64,000 bases of DNA, taken from the NCBI GenBank assembly GCA_030248065.1, contig JASAMV010006225.1:27072-91071 (forward strand), written 5' to 3'. The position numbers and the translations under genes were made by a program. The notes under the pieces are model-generated. The model had not been told where the DNA came from. It saw nothing but the letters and a program-made list of their open reading frames with translations, and made no database searches. Below, in pieces: positions 36,875 to 48,486 of the stretch. This DNA is from Rhynchonema sp. JSB1_4 (lineage: Eukaryota > Nematoda > Chromadorea > Monhysterida > Xyalidae). Within the stretch, counting starts at the first letter, position 1. Each line of letters begins with the position of its first letter.

Positions 36875-38329
36875 ATGGGGGCCGTGATTCAGGATTTAGT
36901 TGCCAACGTCGATCATCTGGTGTTTGACACCGAAATGGCGTTGGACACTCAACTTGGCGCGCAGTTGTTGCCCTTTCACGGAATGGACAGTGAGTTTGTT
37001 TTTGTATTTGTGTTTCCTTCTGAAAGCAAATCAATCCTGCGCTCTCACAAATTTCAGTGCTCTTTCAGAAACGGGTGCAGCGGTGTGCGTGTACTTTTCG
37101 AGCAATGCCACCAACAATCGTTGCGACAAGGGCAGCCTGTGTCCCTATCGTCACATCGTTGGCGACAAAATGGTTGTGTGCAAACATTGGCTGCGCGGGC
37201 TGTGCAAGAAAGGCGATCAGTGCGAGTTCCTGCACGAATACGATCTCGCCAAGATGCCCGAGTGCTATTTCTTCTCCAAATACAGTCAGTTTTTGTCTGT
37301 TTTGTTTGCCGATCACGTAAAATTTACGTTTGGTTGTGTGCCTTAGTTCCAACCAAACTTGTGTTGCAGACGCGTGCAGCAACAAAGAATGTCCCTTTCG
37401 TCATATCGATCCGGAATCGCGCATCAAGGACTGTCCGTGGTACGACCGAGGATTCTGCAGACATGGTGTGTTTCATTCAGTCATGTTTTGTTCGTAATCG
37501 TAACACGCACAAAATTATTGATCGACAACGACAGTACTACGGACGTAAGCTGAAACTGTTAAAGACTAAGTTACCATTGGCTTTTCGTTCAGGTCCGCAT
37601 TGCAAGAGCAGACATCGTCGCCGCGTGCTGTGCATGCCGTATTTGTGCGGATTCTGTCCGGACGGGCCGAGCTGCAAGTTCACGCACGCGCGCTTCGATC
37701 TGCCCGCGCCCGATCCGGTGGTGCAACAGCGCAGATTCGGTTGGTTGCTTGGTTCGTCGTCGAATAAAAACGTGTCTGAAAAAATATGATTTTCCAGAGG
37801 ATGCCTCTTGTTTGTAGTTTGTGAATACACGACCCGACCGAAACATCACGCAGTAAAAACTAACGATACACTCACCCATTCACGCGCAGGTCTGATGCAC
37901 ATTCTGTGTCATAATTGTCACGAACGCGGCCACAAGGCGTCCAGTTGTCCCAATCTGCCCGGCAACGCCATCACCAATGACGTGCGAAAACAACAAACGG
38001 GCACCACGTTCAGGCCGAGTGGCAATCTGGGTGGACCGCGCACCAATGTCGCTGACGTAACGTGTTACAGGGTGAGTTACAGATGTTTTTGTAACTAATT
38101 GAACGTTGAGGCTTGTTGAATCAGTAGGATGCGAGAGCACGAAAGAACCGCATTTGAAACTGGAAAAAAACTAAAATTGAATTTGAATTGAAATTGAATT
38201 AATAATAGTAATTTTCAGTGCGGTGAGCGCGGTCATTTCGCGAATCGGTGCAGCAAAGGACCGATGGCGTTCCTATCCACTCCACAACAACAGTATCAAA
38301 ACAGCCGAGCTGGTGAAATGCAGAGATAA
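36875..38329 (+). CDS. CPSF4: Cleavage and polyadenylation specificity factor subunit 4 (CPSF30)
   Basis: Six exons (36875-36989, 37069-37284, 37370-37465, 37593-37739, 37890-38071, 38219-38329) join in phase to give 288 residues. After an N-terminus like that of CPSF30 (VDHLVFDTEMA, LPFHGMDKTGAAVC) come five CCCH zinc fingers. Finger 2 is almost identical to the human one (VVCKHWLRGLCKKGDQCEFL). Fingers 4 and 5 read CPWYDRGFCRHG and CGFCPDGPSCKFTH. Two CCHC zinc knuckles follow (CHNCHERGHKASSC and CYRCGERGHFANRC); human CPSF4 has one and the Drosophila orthologue has two. The protein binds the AAUAAA poly(A) signal with WDR33 in the nuclear CPSF complex. Finger 1 has an enlarged first loop (C-x11-C instead of C-x8-C). 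It is transcribed divergently from FBXO9. Confidence 0.96.
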
Positions 38330-38485
38330 CAGCGGTGATTAATTGGTGCCGTAATTGTTATATTATGCTTTGTTTGTACAATTCAAGTCTAACTGAAGCG
38401 ACATTTATAATTGTTGTAGTTGTTGTTGTTACTGTTTTTATTGCGTGTGGTTTGACACTTTCTTGGGGCCAACGGTCTTTTGTAA

Positions 38486-38491
38486 AATAAA
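38486..38491 (+). terminator. Candidate poly(A) signal AATAAA for CPSF4
   Basis: AATAAA lies 157 bases after the CPSF4 stop and 139 bases before the ERGIC3 start, in the only gap between the two same-strand genes. Confidence 0.55.
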
Positions 38492-38629
38492 AGTGACACC
38501 AGTGAATGCGATGTTGTTCGTTGCGGAATTTGTTGAGATCTGGAGTCGTTTTCGATCGACTTTATTGAAGAAATTATATTATTTTTCACAAGTTGTGCTG
38601 GAAATCATCGGGAGTCTCTCTAGGCTGCC

Positions 38630-40803
38630 ATGCCTTCATCACTGTTCACCCGATTGCGTCAGTTCGACGCCTATTCCAAGCCACTTGAGGATTTTAGGAT
38701 ACGAACCTTATCTGGTGGTGCTGGTGAGTCAACAATGGTTTCAAAAATAACGTTATTTGAACTTTTCTTCAATAAATTTTTCCGAAAAAAACAAGGGATT
38801 TTCAGTGACGCTAGTGAGTGCGGTGATCATGTTCTGGCTGTTCGTTGCCGAACTTCGACTTTATCTGTCGACCGAGGTTGTTGAGGAATTGTTTGTCGAC
38901 GCAACGCAAGGAGACGACAAAGTTGACGTGCATTTCGATGTGCTCTTTCACGCCATGCCTTGCAGCAGTGAGTGTGACTGTTATTTGTTGAAGGGCGTTC
39001 TTCGTGTTTTCCATGCATATTCGATTTTTTTTTGAAATTCTGGCAAATGTTTTGAAAGATGTTTTTTGACACAGTGCTAACAGTGGACATAATGGACGTG
39101 TCCGGCGCACATCAGAGTGATCTGCAATCGAAAATATGGAAGAAGCGATTGGATCAGTTTGGCAACGAAATGCAGTCGACGGCCGAACCGCAACGTGCGT
39201 TTTTTTACTTTTTGAAAAAATGACGCACGTTTTGGCGCGATGCCAGCTCATGTGTCAAGCGAAACTGTGCACTTCAGAAGTCAACGTTCCAACGAGCGCG
39301 CCAGAGCCGGGCAGCGAAGTCGCGACGAAAAAGTGCGGCAGCTGTTACGGCGCCGAATCGGAGCACAGAAAGTCGGTCCGGATTAGTTCGAATAATTATA
39401 ATACTACATTTCTGAATTGAATAGCTACTTTATTTGATTTATAGATGCTGTCAAACATGCGAAGATGTGAAACTGGCCTACGCCGAACGTCGTTGGGCGT
39501 TGGACGACGTTGATCACATCGAACAATGCAAATCGGATAAATGGGTGCAGGTGAATTAAATTGAATTGAATGCGTTTGAAATCATGTTGATCAAATCTAA
39601 TGTGCCAAAATTTTTATTTATCTTTTTGTGATTGGTAAATTTTTTTAGCAAATTTGTACGTTCGTTTCCAGAGATTCGACGAACACAAAAACGAGGGCTG
39701 CCGAATATACGGTGACGTCGCTGTGGCAAAAGTACGCGATTGTTTGCATATGTTGTTGAAATTTTATCAAAAGGCCAAAATGGTCGACTTTGCGCCTCTG
39801 TTTGCAGGTTGCCGGCAATCTTCACATTGCACCAGGCGACACCGTCAAAGACGCGCATTCACACGTGCATAATCTTCATTCGCTGTCTCCCAGAAAGGTT
39901 TGAGTAATTTCTTTTGTATATTATTACTTTTGCTCACCATCTATTGATTGGTTCCCATTTCAGTTCAACTCTAGTCACGAACTCAAACATTTATCGTTCG
40001 GCCGTCAATATCCGAACAAACAGTATCCACTAGACGGTCATGTCGCCAACGTGCAAGAAGGTACGTTTTAGATTTGCAATTTGTGTATTCTCACCTTTTT
40101 TTCCAACGCTGAATTTCAGGCGGCGTTATGGTGCAATACTATGTACAAGTTGTGCCTTCCATGTATCAATATATCAATGAAGTTGGTCAAAATCTTGTTG
40201 GAATCACCACTTTTCTGCCAAACGACGGCTATTCCCTTGATTTTCAGGAGAAAATGTTCACATATCAATTTTCGGTGACCAAACATGAGAAGACCATCAT
40301 ACCGGGCATCACCGAAGGCCTACCAGGCTTCTTCGTTCAGTATGAGTTCTCACCGCTTATGGTCAAACTGCAGGAAAAACAAAAGTGAGAAAATTGATTA
40401 TGAGCACTGTTTGTAATAAAATGTAGCTTGTTTTTCATGAGCAGACTGATTGAGCCAAGGTTTTGTATTTCAAATAGAACACAGGCGGCCCACGGCACCT
40501 AAATTTCCGAATTTTGGTGTCAAGACACCGTTGAAACACAGGGTTACCGTTGAAAAAGCATGCGTTTTTGCGCCACTGACACAAGCTCAAAACAATTTCA
40601 GATGCCAATGCCAGATTTCAATTTTTAGTTCCAGAATCACAGGAATGGACGAAAATTTACTTTGCAGAACGCTGACTCACTTTCTGGTGTCCGTGTGTGC
40701 CATCATTGGCGGGGTGTTCACGGTGGCGAGCCTGTTCGACACGCTCATCTATCATTCCACCAAGGCGCTGCAACAGAAACTTGACCTCGGCAAGGCGTCT
40801 TGA
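38630..40803 (+). CDS. ERGIC3: Endoplasmic reticulum-Golgi intermediate compartment protein 3
   Basis: Ten exons join in phase: 38630-38723, 38806-38967, 39075-39194, 39278-39371, 39445-39550, 39672-39731, 39808-39897, 39964-40060, 40120-40384 and 40668-40803. The product starts FTRLRQFDAYSKPLEDF and has a first membrane helix (VTLVSAVIMFWLFVAEL). The lumenal domain carries the family cysteine pattern GSCYGAE...KCCQTCEDV...NEGCRIYG, then VAGNLHIAPG and HLSFG. The C-terminal helix reads FLVSVCAIIGGVFTVASL and the tail LDLGKAS. ERGIC3/Erv46-type proteins cycle between ER and Golgi in COPI and COPII vesicles and retrieve or sort cargo with the ERGIC2 partner. Length and motifs are normal. It starts 300 bases after CPSF4 on the same strand. 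Confidence 0.95.
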
Positions 40804-41166
40804 CAAGTTTCGAACAAAAAATAGGTGGTTTTGGCCCAATGGTGCCCTATTCTTGATCTGATCTCTTTGATTTGGCAAACTGCAGTTTGTTTTCACTCGA
40901 CATTTGTGGTTACTTTTGACATGGTTTGCGCTGTGATAAGTGTTATTTATTTTGTCGTTCGGTAGGTTTAGGGTACGTTACTTTTTAGTTCACCACTTGC
41001 CAGCGGCGAAATTATTTTACGACTCGTACTGGTTTTTTAGATGTCCATACTTCCTGCCATCACGGTTGAGATTTTTAATGGTGGTTTCTTCTAAATTTTT
41101 ACTCGATATTTGATTTTTGTTCGGGCATTGTTGTAGCTTACTCCAGAAAACTCAATTTTTAGTGCC

Positions 41167-41172
41167 AATAAA
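41167..41172 (+). terminator. Candidate poly(A) signal for ERGIC3
   Basis: AATAAA lies about 360 bases beyond the ERGIC3 stop, in the gap before the convergent ROMO1 gene. Supported by position only. Confidence 0.35.
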
Positions 41173-41430
41173 TTGCAAACAATTGCGAGGTTTGTTTTTA
41201 GAACGTAGTTTTATGACCTGATCACGCAGAAAATGACTCGCAAACAAAATAATAAACCATGCATCAGAATAAAACTGCAGCGTAATTTGTTGAACAGAAC
41301 AACAATAAAACTAGAATGGGAACGAACAGGTACGCATAAGACTAGGCCACTGCTCCAAATGGCAATTAATAGTAATTTATGTCCCTTCTTGCCGCAAGAA
41401 ACGTTGTCGAGTCTGTGATTCCAGCCAGAT

Positions 41431-42090
41431 TCAGCATCTTATGCCCTGGCCAACAGCCATAAATGTGCCGAACGATCCGGCGCTGGCGAAGATTATTTTG
41501 CCAACCTGCTGCAGCTGTTCCCTGCGGCCCAGGGGAGATCTGCAAGTAAATGATTATGTTCCCGTTTGCTCGGGAAGTTTTTAAAAGCATCTTGCACTCT
41601 ATTTGCACCTAAAAATGCTAAAAAAAATCAGATGCACCCAGGCAAGCCTGAAATGTATCACTATGCACAAAAAAATTCTGGGTTTTGGAAGATTTTTAAG
41701 TGAGGAAGCCCTGCGCTCAATTATCGGTCGAATCATTATCATCGCATTACCACAGTAGGTAGACAGAACTGTATGGTAATAGAACACATAATAAAGGTTC
41801 ACCTTTACGCTGGTGTTTCACCCCACTGCATGCACATAAAATGATGTGATGCATGATGCACCACGACCCAAAAACATCTTTGATCATAATCAATACGACC
41901 AAAAGAATCGAATAAACAATACCGGAAAAGAGAACATTGAAGCGCACCTGTAGATAGTCCATCCGCCGAGCAACAGTCCGCTGGCAGCACCGATCGCCAA
42001 GCCCATCTGGAATCCCATTTTGATTTTCTGCCAACAAGTCGGTCCGGCTGGTTGTTGGCCGTAGGGTTGATAGGACGAAGGGACCGGCAT
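41431..42090 (-). CDS. ROMO1: Reactive oxygen species modulator 1 (mitochondrial inner membrane)
   Basis: Two exons (41948-42090 and 41431-41539) join in phase 2 and give 83 residues, close to the 79 of the human protein. The N-terminus is Pro/Gln-rich, followed by the conserved PTCWQKIKMGFQMGLAIG, where human has SCFDRVKMGFVMGCAVG. The second half contains GSFGTFMAVGQGIRC-stop, matching the human GTFGTFMAIGMGIRC. Both conserved cysteines are present. ROMO1/Mgr2 is a small inner-membrane protein of the TIM23 translocase that regulates import, shape and ROS levels. The gene is convergent with ERGIC3 and divergent from the small unidentified gene at 42.2 kb. Confidence 0.95.
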
Positions 42091-42197
42091 TATGTGAATG
42101 ATGCTTATGTTGAACGGAGTGTTTTCAACCAAAGTTGTGTTGGAATTCAGATGAGTGAAGCGTTCAGTTTCTCTCCAAACGCAATGCCCGGAAATAA

Positions 42198-42534
42198 CGA
42201 CTGATTGCCGATCTTGGCACAGTTCTCAAACAGAATTCATTCGCTGAAGAAATCCTAGAAATCACGCGACGGCAGCAGACAATCGAAAGGGTGATTCAGC
42301 CAGGACTAGATCTGAAGAAACAGGTCTGCACGTTACGTTTGTGCATCTGCGCTTTGCACAGCACCGGAAAGTCCTTGCGACAATCAGGCAGCGCCTGTTG
42401 CAACATCTTTGTCTGCGCAGTGTATGTGTATATTTTTCTTTGATAACTGCACACACACACAGACTGTGGCCGAAGTATTGTGCCAAGTGATAGAGAATGG
42501 TAAAACGCAGCGCGTGATCAGCCAAATGAGGTGA
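42198..42534 (+). CDS. Unidentified small protein, C-terminal two exons
   Basis: An open frame at 42198-42323 (RLIADLGTVLKQNSFAEEIL then EITRRQQTIERVIQPGLDLK) ends at a GTCTGC donor and continues in phase into 42463-42534 (TVAEVLCQVIENGKTQRVIS, QMR, stop). The composition is helical and charged, like a small soluble or coiled-coil protein. The start was not resolved: an in-frame stop lies just before 42198, so a further 5' exon is required, possibly using the ATG cluster near 42100-42155. No family was recognised. A longer open frame on the opposite strand (42262-42681) is Cys/Arg-rich without motifs and is taken as its shadow. Confidence 0.35.
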
Positions 42535-43021
42535 ACGGCAAAACATCAAGCGATATGTTTGATGTGCCACTTGAGGCACACAATCGTCCAATAAAACGAT
42601 GAAGATCGCGCTGAACACAAACCGTCGCACAAAGAAAAATGTTTTATGACATGTGCATAATGAACACTGTTGTGGAATCATGTTCGATAACCAGCCTGTA
42701 TTGGCAGCACAATGTCCACAAAAGAATTCATCAAATCAAATCAATCCCGATTTTCACGTTCAGTCACTTTTAACCACTGCGCTGTTTGTGATTCTCACAA
42801 ACCATTTTCAGCTGAAAATAACCTTGGGAGCTCCCACATTGCTGCGGGTCTGAATCATTCCATTAGTTGCATGCTTTGCAACGCAACGTCACTTTCCCGC
42901 TTCACGAAAAAAATTGACCAATTCTTATGAAATCATTGTGCGACCAATAACCACTAGCGGTCGAATTAAAAATACAAATCAGAAATAAATTACAAAAATC
43001 CTCAAATCACCACACCACAAA
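42535..43021. other. Intergenic between two convergent genes
   Basis: No coding pattern or repeat was recognised in these roughly 490 bases. They must contain the 3' UTRs of the small plus-strand gene and of COMMD2. Confidence 0.5.
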
Positions 43022-44028
43022 TCACACAGCGACATATTCAGCCGCACGTTTCACTCTGGCCAAATGTCTGCCCCTTGACTGCTGTACAGCCCTGTCCAAT
43101 GAACTGATCATGTATCGCAACGTGCTGGGTGAACATCGATACTCGCTCGTTGTTGTGTTTGTGCTGTTGATATCGCTGGCGGTGATTGACTTCGATGTTG
43201 TTGTTGAAAAGTCCCCGTCACAGCATTCATCCTTCACCGATAGTCGCAGTGTGATGTGTGGATGGACTTGGTCGCGAATCGTGTTCGTGCCAACCTGAAT
43301 GTGTGATGTTTCAAGATCAAAAGTTGTCGTCCCCTTTGTAATTGCTTGGCTCATTCTAAATTATAACCAATCATCAACTGCGACAACAAACAAATCTTTC
43401 ATCATCAACCTGAGCATCCAATCTCCACCTCAAATCGGCATAATTCGGATTGAACGGCTCATGTTGTGTGGCGAACACCTCTATTAGATGCTGCACCACC
43501 GAATCGTACACCGATGTGAGACTTGTGACGAAGGTCGGGCACTTGGCCAGGTCGGGGATGGAAGACAGCGAGCTGTGGAATTGGTCGGATGTTAGCTGTA
43601 ATAATAATTACATGCGCAAATATATTTTTTGCCAATAAGAACAAAGTTTTCAGCGACCAACCTGCAATTGTGCAGCCTGCGTCATCAAGGCCATCATGGC
43701 CTCGGTGGCATTCCGAACGTCGGACACCGGAATATTCAATCGCGCTGAAGCAGCGAAAATAGTCAATTTTTTCAGAAAGTCAGTTATATCGTATTTCCTA
43801 CGGTCCGTAACCCCCACCTGCAGCCGTGGCGAATATTTTCGGATTAATACCGGTCCGGAGCGAATCCCCCGCGGCTTTCGTCCAACTGCGAATGGCTGCA
43901 AAACGAATAAGGCAATAAGATTTGATTGAAAACCGATCAAATTTAGATCTGGACCAACTTTCGTCATCTTTCCCGTCCAGAACGCGGAGGTGTTTCGCCC
44001 GCTCGGCCGTGACAAACAGCGACTTCAT
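43022..44028 (-). CDS. COMMD2: COMM domain-containing protein 2
   Basis: Five exons with agreeing phases (43959-44028, 43818-43895, 43662-43744, 43410-43595, 43022-43294) encode 229 residues. The COMMD2 signature TGINPKIFATAAARLNIP (human GANPKIYEGAARKLNVS) and QLQLTSDQFHSSL are present. The COMM domain begins FNPNYADLRWRLDAQ (human LPSYHNLEWRLDVQ) and continues TIRDQVHPHITLRLSVKDE. COMMD2 is one of the ten subunits of the Commander complex (COMMD ring with CCDC22 and CCDC93), which recycles membrane cargo from endosomes. The C-terminal extension LDRAVQQSRGRHLARVKRAA resembles the basic C-terminus of the human protein. A Thr/Ser-rich insert (TTTSKSITASDINSTNTTTS) lengthens the COMM domain. 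It lies 500 bases from the ING stop on the same strand. Confidence 0.92.
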
Positions 44029-44533
44029 CGTGACTTTGGTCCTGAAGAAGGAAACCTGTGACAAATCAGTAAACCTTTCAAATAAATAATGCTATTAGTG
44101 CGACAACAAGGCCTACTTAAGATACGGTCCCCCAGACCGGGTGCCCTTGAGCATACAAAACTGGAAACCATAATTTCAAATCAAATAAAAACCGACTGAT
44201 CCGAAACTTTATTCACAATGAAACGAACACCCCGATACGCCAGAAAATTACTATGTATAGACGCCCAATTCTTAGTAAAACGGAGACCAGTACACACTTT
44301 TAAGAAATCGACAAGAATAATTTTGAAAAAAGCCACATGCAAAAAATGAGGTCTCATAGATTCAACAGCGTGTTTGTTACACAATTCGTTTTACGAAACT
44401 AATACTATATGCATAACTACTAAATGCTTTGAAGAACATCAAACGGCTTAAAAAATTGACGAAAACTTCACTGAATCAATCATAATTCAAAACAGTAAAA
44501 CAACATCAGCATTAGAAAATCACCCGTTTCAGC

Positions 44534-45927
44534 TTAATCTACAAATCTACCACTACCAATGGAGGACTTTCGTTTCTTTTTTCTCTCATCATCACATCTC
44601 TTACAGAACCATTTGCCTTTCGGGATTGACTGCAGACCGACGCAATTGACGTGGAACCATTCGATGGGACACGATGTGGAGTCGCACGCAATCATTTCGC
44701 CGAATGACACCTGAAACATTGGAATATGTATTACATTTTGTTGTGAATCTTGCACCAAACAGGTTTTACAAAACGCGAACAGCTAATGAAACATCACGCA
44801 CCCCTCCACACGTGCAATATGTCGGTTCATTGGGATCTATGGGCATGTTCATGACGTCATCACCACCAGCCAGTTGTTTGAGAATTTCTTGACCGGTTAT
44901 GTCCGGAATCAGGTCGGTCGCTAGAAAATTAGTGGAATTTCTGCATTTCAACAATAATGTTTTACGTAGACATATTTTCAGCCATTCCAACCTGCGCTGG
45001 AAGCACCAGGCGATTCCTCCAATTTTCGTCGCTTCTTCTGTGATCCCTTTGGAGTGTCTTCAACGGCATGTTTGCGCTTTTTGCCTTTGTCCTTCGACTT
45101 ATCCGTCTTTCGACCTTTCTTATCTGTGGTCGTCTGGAAGAGACAGCAAGTGCAGTTGCACACGAAAAACTTTCAACGGTTTCAGAAAATCCCTGCTTTC
45201 AAAATGCCGAAATCAGACCCCCCAACCTGTAGATTGCCAATATATTTGCGTCTCAATTCCGACTGAAATCGTTCGAGATGATCATCGAGTCTGCGAATCT
45301 GCTTGTCCACCAAATCGTACGTCTCATTGGCCAGCTGACATTTCTCGTCGCTCAGTTTCTGCGCTTGTTCCACAACTTTCTCGATGTTTGCATAGCTGTA
45401 AAATATGAGAAGTCGTATTGTTGCGTAAAATAAGTCAACTGCGATGCGATTGTGAAACTTTGCTCAGCAACGAGGTTCAAGAAAATAATTTTTTACATTT
45501 TTTCCAAAATTTATGACTTTTCTGGAGCACCCTGTCAAGTGCCCTCCCTCCGAGGCTCCAAGTGAACAAAGCACTGCCACGGATTCGACCATTGCGGAAA
45601 CTTTTATCATGATTCTTAAAAAAATCTCGCTTGGCTTGGAACGCCTCTGAAATCATTGCCGTGATCGAGAGACAAACCTTCCAACAAAAAAAATAAACAA
45701 AGCAATAAATCAAATAATAATGCAACCATGATCGCGACGCACCGGTCCAGTCTCTCAGCCCTGTTCACGCTCTTTCCCCCTCTCACATACACGCGCATGC
45801 ACCGGTCCAATTCGCTGAGTCGTTGTTGCACTTGCATGTCCGCTTCACGCATTCTCAGCATGTTCGATCGAAGATCGTTCGGCAGACCGTTCAGACTATC
45901 CAGGAACTGCTCGACGTACAACGCCAT
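44534..45927 (-). CDS. Inhibitor of growth (ING) family PHD-finger protein
   Basis: Five exons (45743-45927, 45227-45395, 44992-45133, 44802-44920, 44534-44710) join in phase to give 263 residues. The N-terminal ING domain is a coiled coil ([38 protein letters not shown]). A Lys-rich nuclear localisation region follows ([18 protein letters not shown]). [20 protein letters not shown] starts the PHD finger, whose C4HC3 residues are complete ([28 protein letters not shown]). ING PHD fingers read trimethylated H3K4 and recruit histone acetyltransferase or deacetylase complexes. The short N-terminal domain without a leucine zipper favours the ING4/ING5 type, but this was not tested. The tail after the PHD is short and partly basic. 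A TGATGTTTCA word sits 6 bases after the donor of the last intron. Confidence 0.92.
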
Positions 45928-48486
45928 CGTTAAGATAGGTGTCGGCTGAAAAACGTTGCAAAAGTTTGTAAAAGTTGGAAAGTAAATTCGTGTCGCGCAA
46001 AAAACATAGATCCTGTTTTTGGAGGTGGCTTTCAGTCTGTGTCTGAAAGAACTGCTTATTTTGAGCCGTATTCGACATTCAGACCGGATCTTTCAAACCC
46101 CTGGCCTTTTCTCTTGTTTTCATTATGCAGACCCCTGCGTGTGCCCGGCGCTGTTCAAAAATGCAACTTCAGCTGCTACCACGCTTTATCGTTATCGAAA
46201 CAAACTATTTATTTGCTAATGGCGTAGCACGCAGATAAACCGTTCGTACGCTGACTTACAAGGCCGGGGGTGTTCCCTGTGCATTACGCAGCCCGCAAAA
46301 GCACGAGCTATTCCCCATTTTTATAAGCTTGCGACTGACTGTGCACTCACACACGAGAGACCAGCGGTACTCGTTTCACAGCAAACAGACACAAATCAAA
46401 CGCACTGTCTGTGCACGATAAATTAGAATATTAGTGCCGTGCGCACAAATAGAAACTTTCGCTTGTTCGGGCGTTTTGAGGTGGACATTACCAAAACTGT
46501 GACGCAGATACCACTGCTGAACTAACGAATATGAAAAAAGCCCCAGTTTCCACAAGATGTGGGATAGATATTTCAAATTTAGCACACCGACCCGGCCAGT
46601 TGTATGGTTTTGCGTGATTCACTTTCACGTATTGGCGACTGCTATGTTGTGACGACGATACCGATAAACCTGTAAGCAAAGCGCGCATTTCAACATCAAT
46701 TTTTTATCAAAAAAATGGAAACGATTTTAAGCAAAATATCATCAGCTGTATAGCAGCGGATCTCAACCACTGTTGCGAATAGTGATAGTCCAAAAATCAC
46801 TCAGCTGATATGGTGGGTGACACAAGTTTTATACTGAACAATATATCGTAGTTAATAACTGAAAACAAACAGAAAGTTGTTGGAATCGTACTATGTTTAC
46901 ATAAACACATCAACAACAATATGCATTAATGTGTGGTGGGATGGTACTTTCGGTGTTAGTCACTTCCGAGTTACAGCATTTATAACATTTCGGACGCAAA
47001 CTGTCTAAAAACGAGGCAAACTTTCTCCACAATCAGATTAGGTAACCGAGCCAATTTGCTATTTGCAAGCACCTCATCAACTCTTCCCCGAAACAGCAAA
47101 CCAGCCAGAAAAGCAACGAAAATTACACCGAGTGTCGATACCAAAATGTATTATTAGAGGTGTGAATCAGAATTCAGTTTTTAGAACACCAAAATCCAAA
47201 GTCAACAATCGAAACAGAACCAGGCAGGCAACTATTATCACTGACAAATAAAACACAGAATTTTGCCTTGTGCTTCTTGAGAACCGTATCGTATGATTCA
47301 AGGGCTCAAAAAACGGTGGAGGATCGCAAACTTTAATCACAACTCCAAGTCTCAACGATTATGTGTTACCGGTATGTCTGCAGCACGGAATATGCTGCGT
47401 CTTCCAATAAAATTGTAAGTGTATGTCAAACCTAAGCACCCACCTGAACACAATATAACAGTGGTCAACGATCCCAAACAGTAACAAGGTGCATAATAGG
47501 AACGGGCCGGGTCCAAGAGATACGAATGTCTACCCATGATTTTGGCTGCTTTCAAAATTACAATGCAACTTGTGTCTCACGTTAAAACAAAAGACACAAA
47601 AAATTATTCCGCAATAAGTACCATGTGCAACAATTAGCCGAAAAATGATGGTAAGGTCAGATTACAAGAGAAGCACAAACAAAACGGCATAAATAACAAG
47701 TTCAGTACAGGCTACCGCGATAATCAAAGGAGCGAAATCCCGTAATACAGTTGAAGACAAAAGGTACCTCATAACAAGTACATAATAATTCACAATTCAC
47801 AAGGGTTGACTGTAGCTTATGGAGCAATTCGGAAACAATACATTCACTTTGTTTATTTTTTTGCAAACCACAAAATTGAAGCCACTTTGCGTCCAAATCC
47901 AGTCTCCATCGTAATTGACTTCACGGTCAGAGTTGTTCAACGAAAAGCAGCATCAAGTGAGAAGACCAGAATGATAATGCCTAGAAACTTGCAAACAAAC
48001 ATGCATTCACATTATTGTTGTAAGTCACATATAAATGAAGTCAGCCGGTGAGACGCGAAAAATCACAACGCTCCTTCAGTAAGTGTGGGATGTATGGATC
48101 AGTGTGGAATAAGCAGCTGACGATTACCCATGAAGAGACGATAGGATGATGTGGAATGCCTTGGCCAAGAAGAGAAAAATGTCGGAATTGGCGAAATTAC
48201 CTGAAATGTGGAGGACCATATTCACATTTAAAAAAAATAATTCCTTTTCAAAACATACAGGGCAAAAAATGCGGCAAAAATAGAACTCACCAGACAAGCG
48301 AAATAAAAATCGGAAGCCATGATTATTGTTATGCACGAGAAGATTACAATTTGCCAGTTATTATTGTTGTTGCTTTTGTTTGTGGCGCGATGCGATTAAT
48401 ATAACACCAGTAGTTCAACTTATAACGTTGAACGAATGCACAAATGATCGTAATTGTCCATGTTGACTGTTGAGTGCTTGAAACAT
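45928..48486. other. 2.5 kb without a confident gene
   Basis: The region contains the ING promoter at one end and the profilin 3' UTR at the other. A minus-strand frame starting at ATG 46688 could be a first exon with a mitochondrial-type leader, but no following exon was found. No repeats or RNA genes were recognised. Confidence 0.45.

Noticed and set aside
42262..42681. A 139-residue minus-strand open frame opposite the small gene at 42.2 kb
   Set aside because: It is Cys/Arg-rich without motif or homology signal and mirrors the two in-phase plus-strand exons, so it is treated as a shadow.
45590..45660. Frame with [10 protein letters not shown] between ING exons 1 and 2
   Set aside because: Its phase does not fit, while exon 1 joins directly in phase to the exon starting at 45395 and reproduces the ING domain.
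46488..46688. Minus-strand frame starting MRALLTGLSVSSSQ, like a mitochondrial leader
   Set aside because: The leader-like start is suggestive, but no convincing donor or second exon was found and nothing downstream is recognisable.
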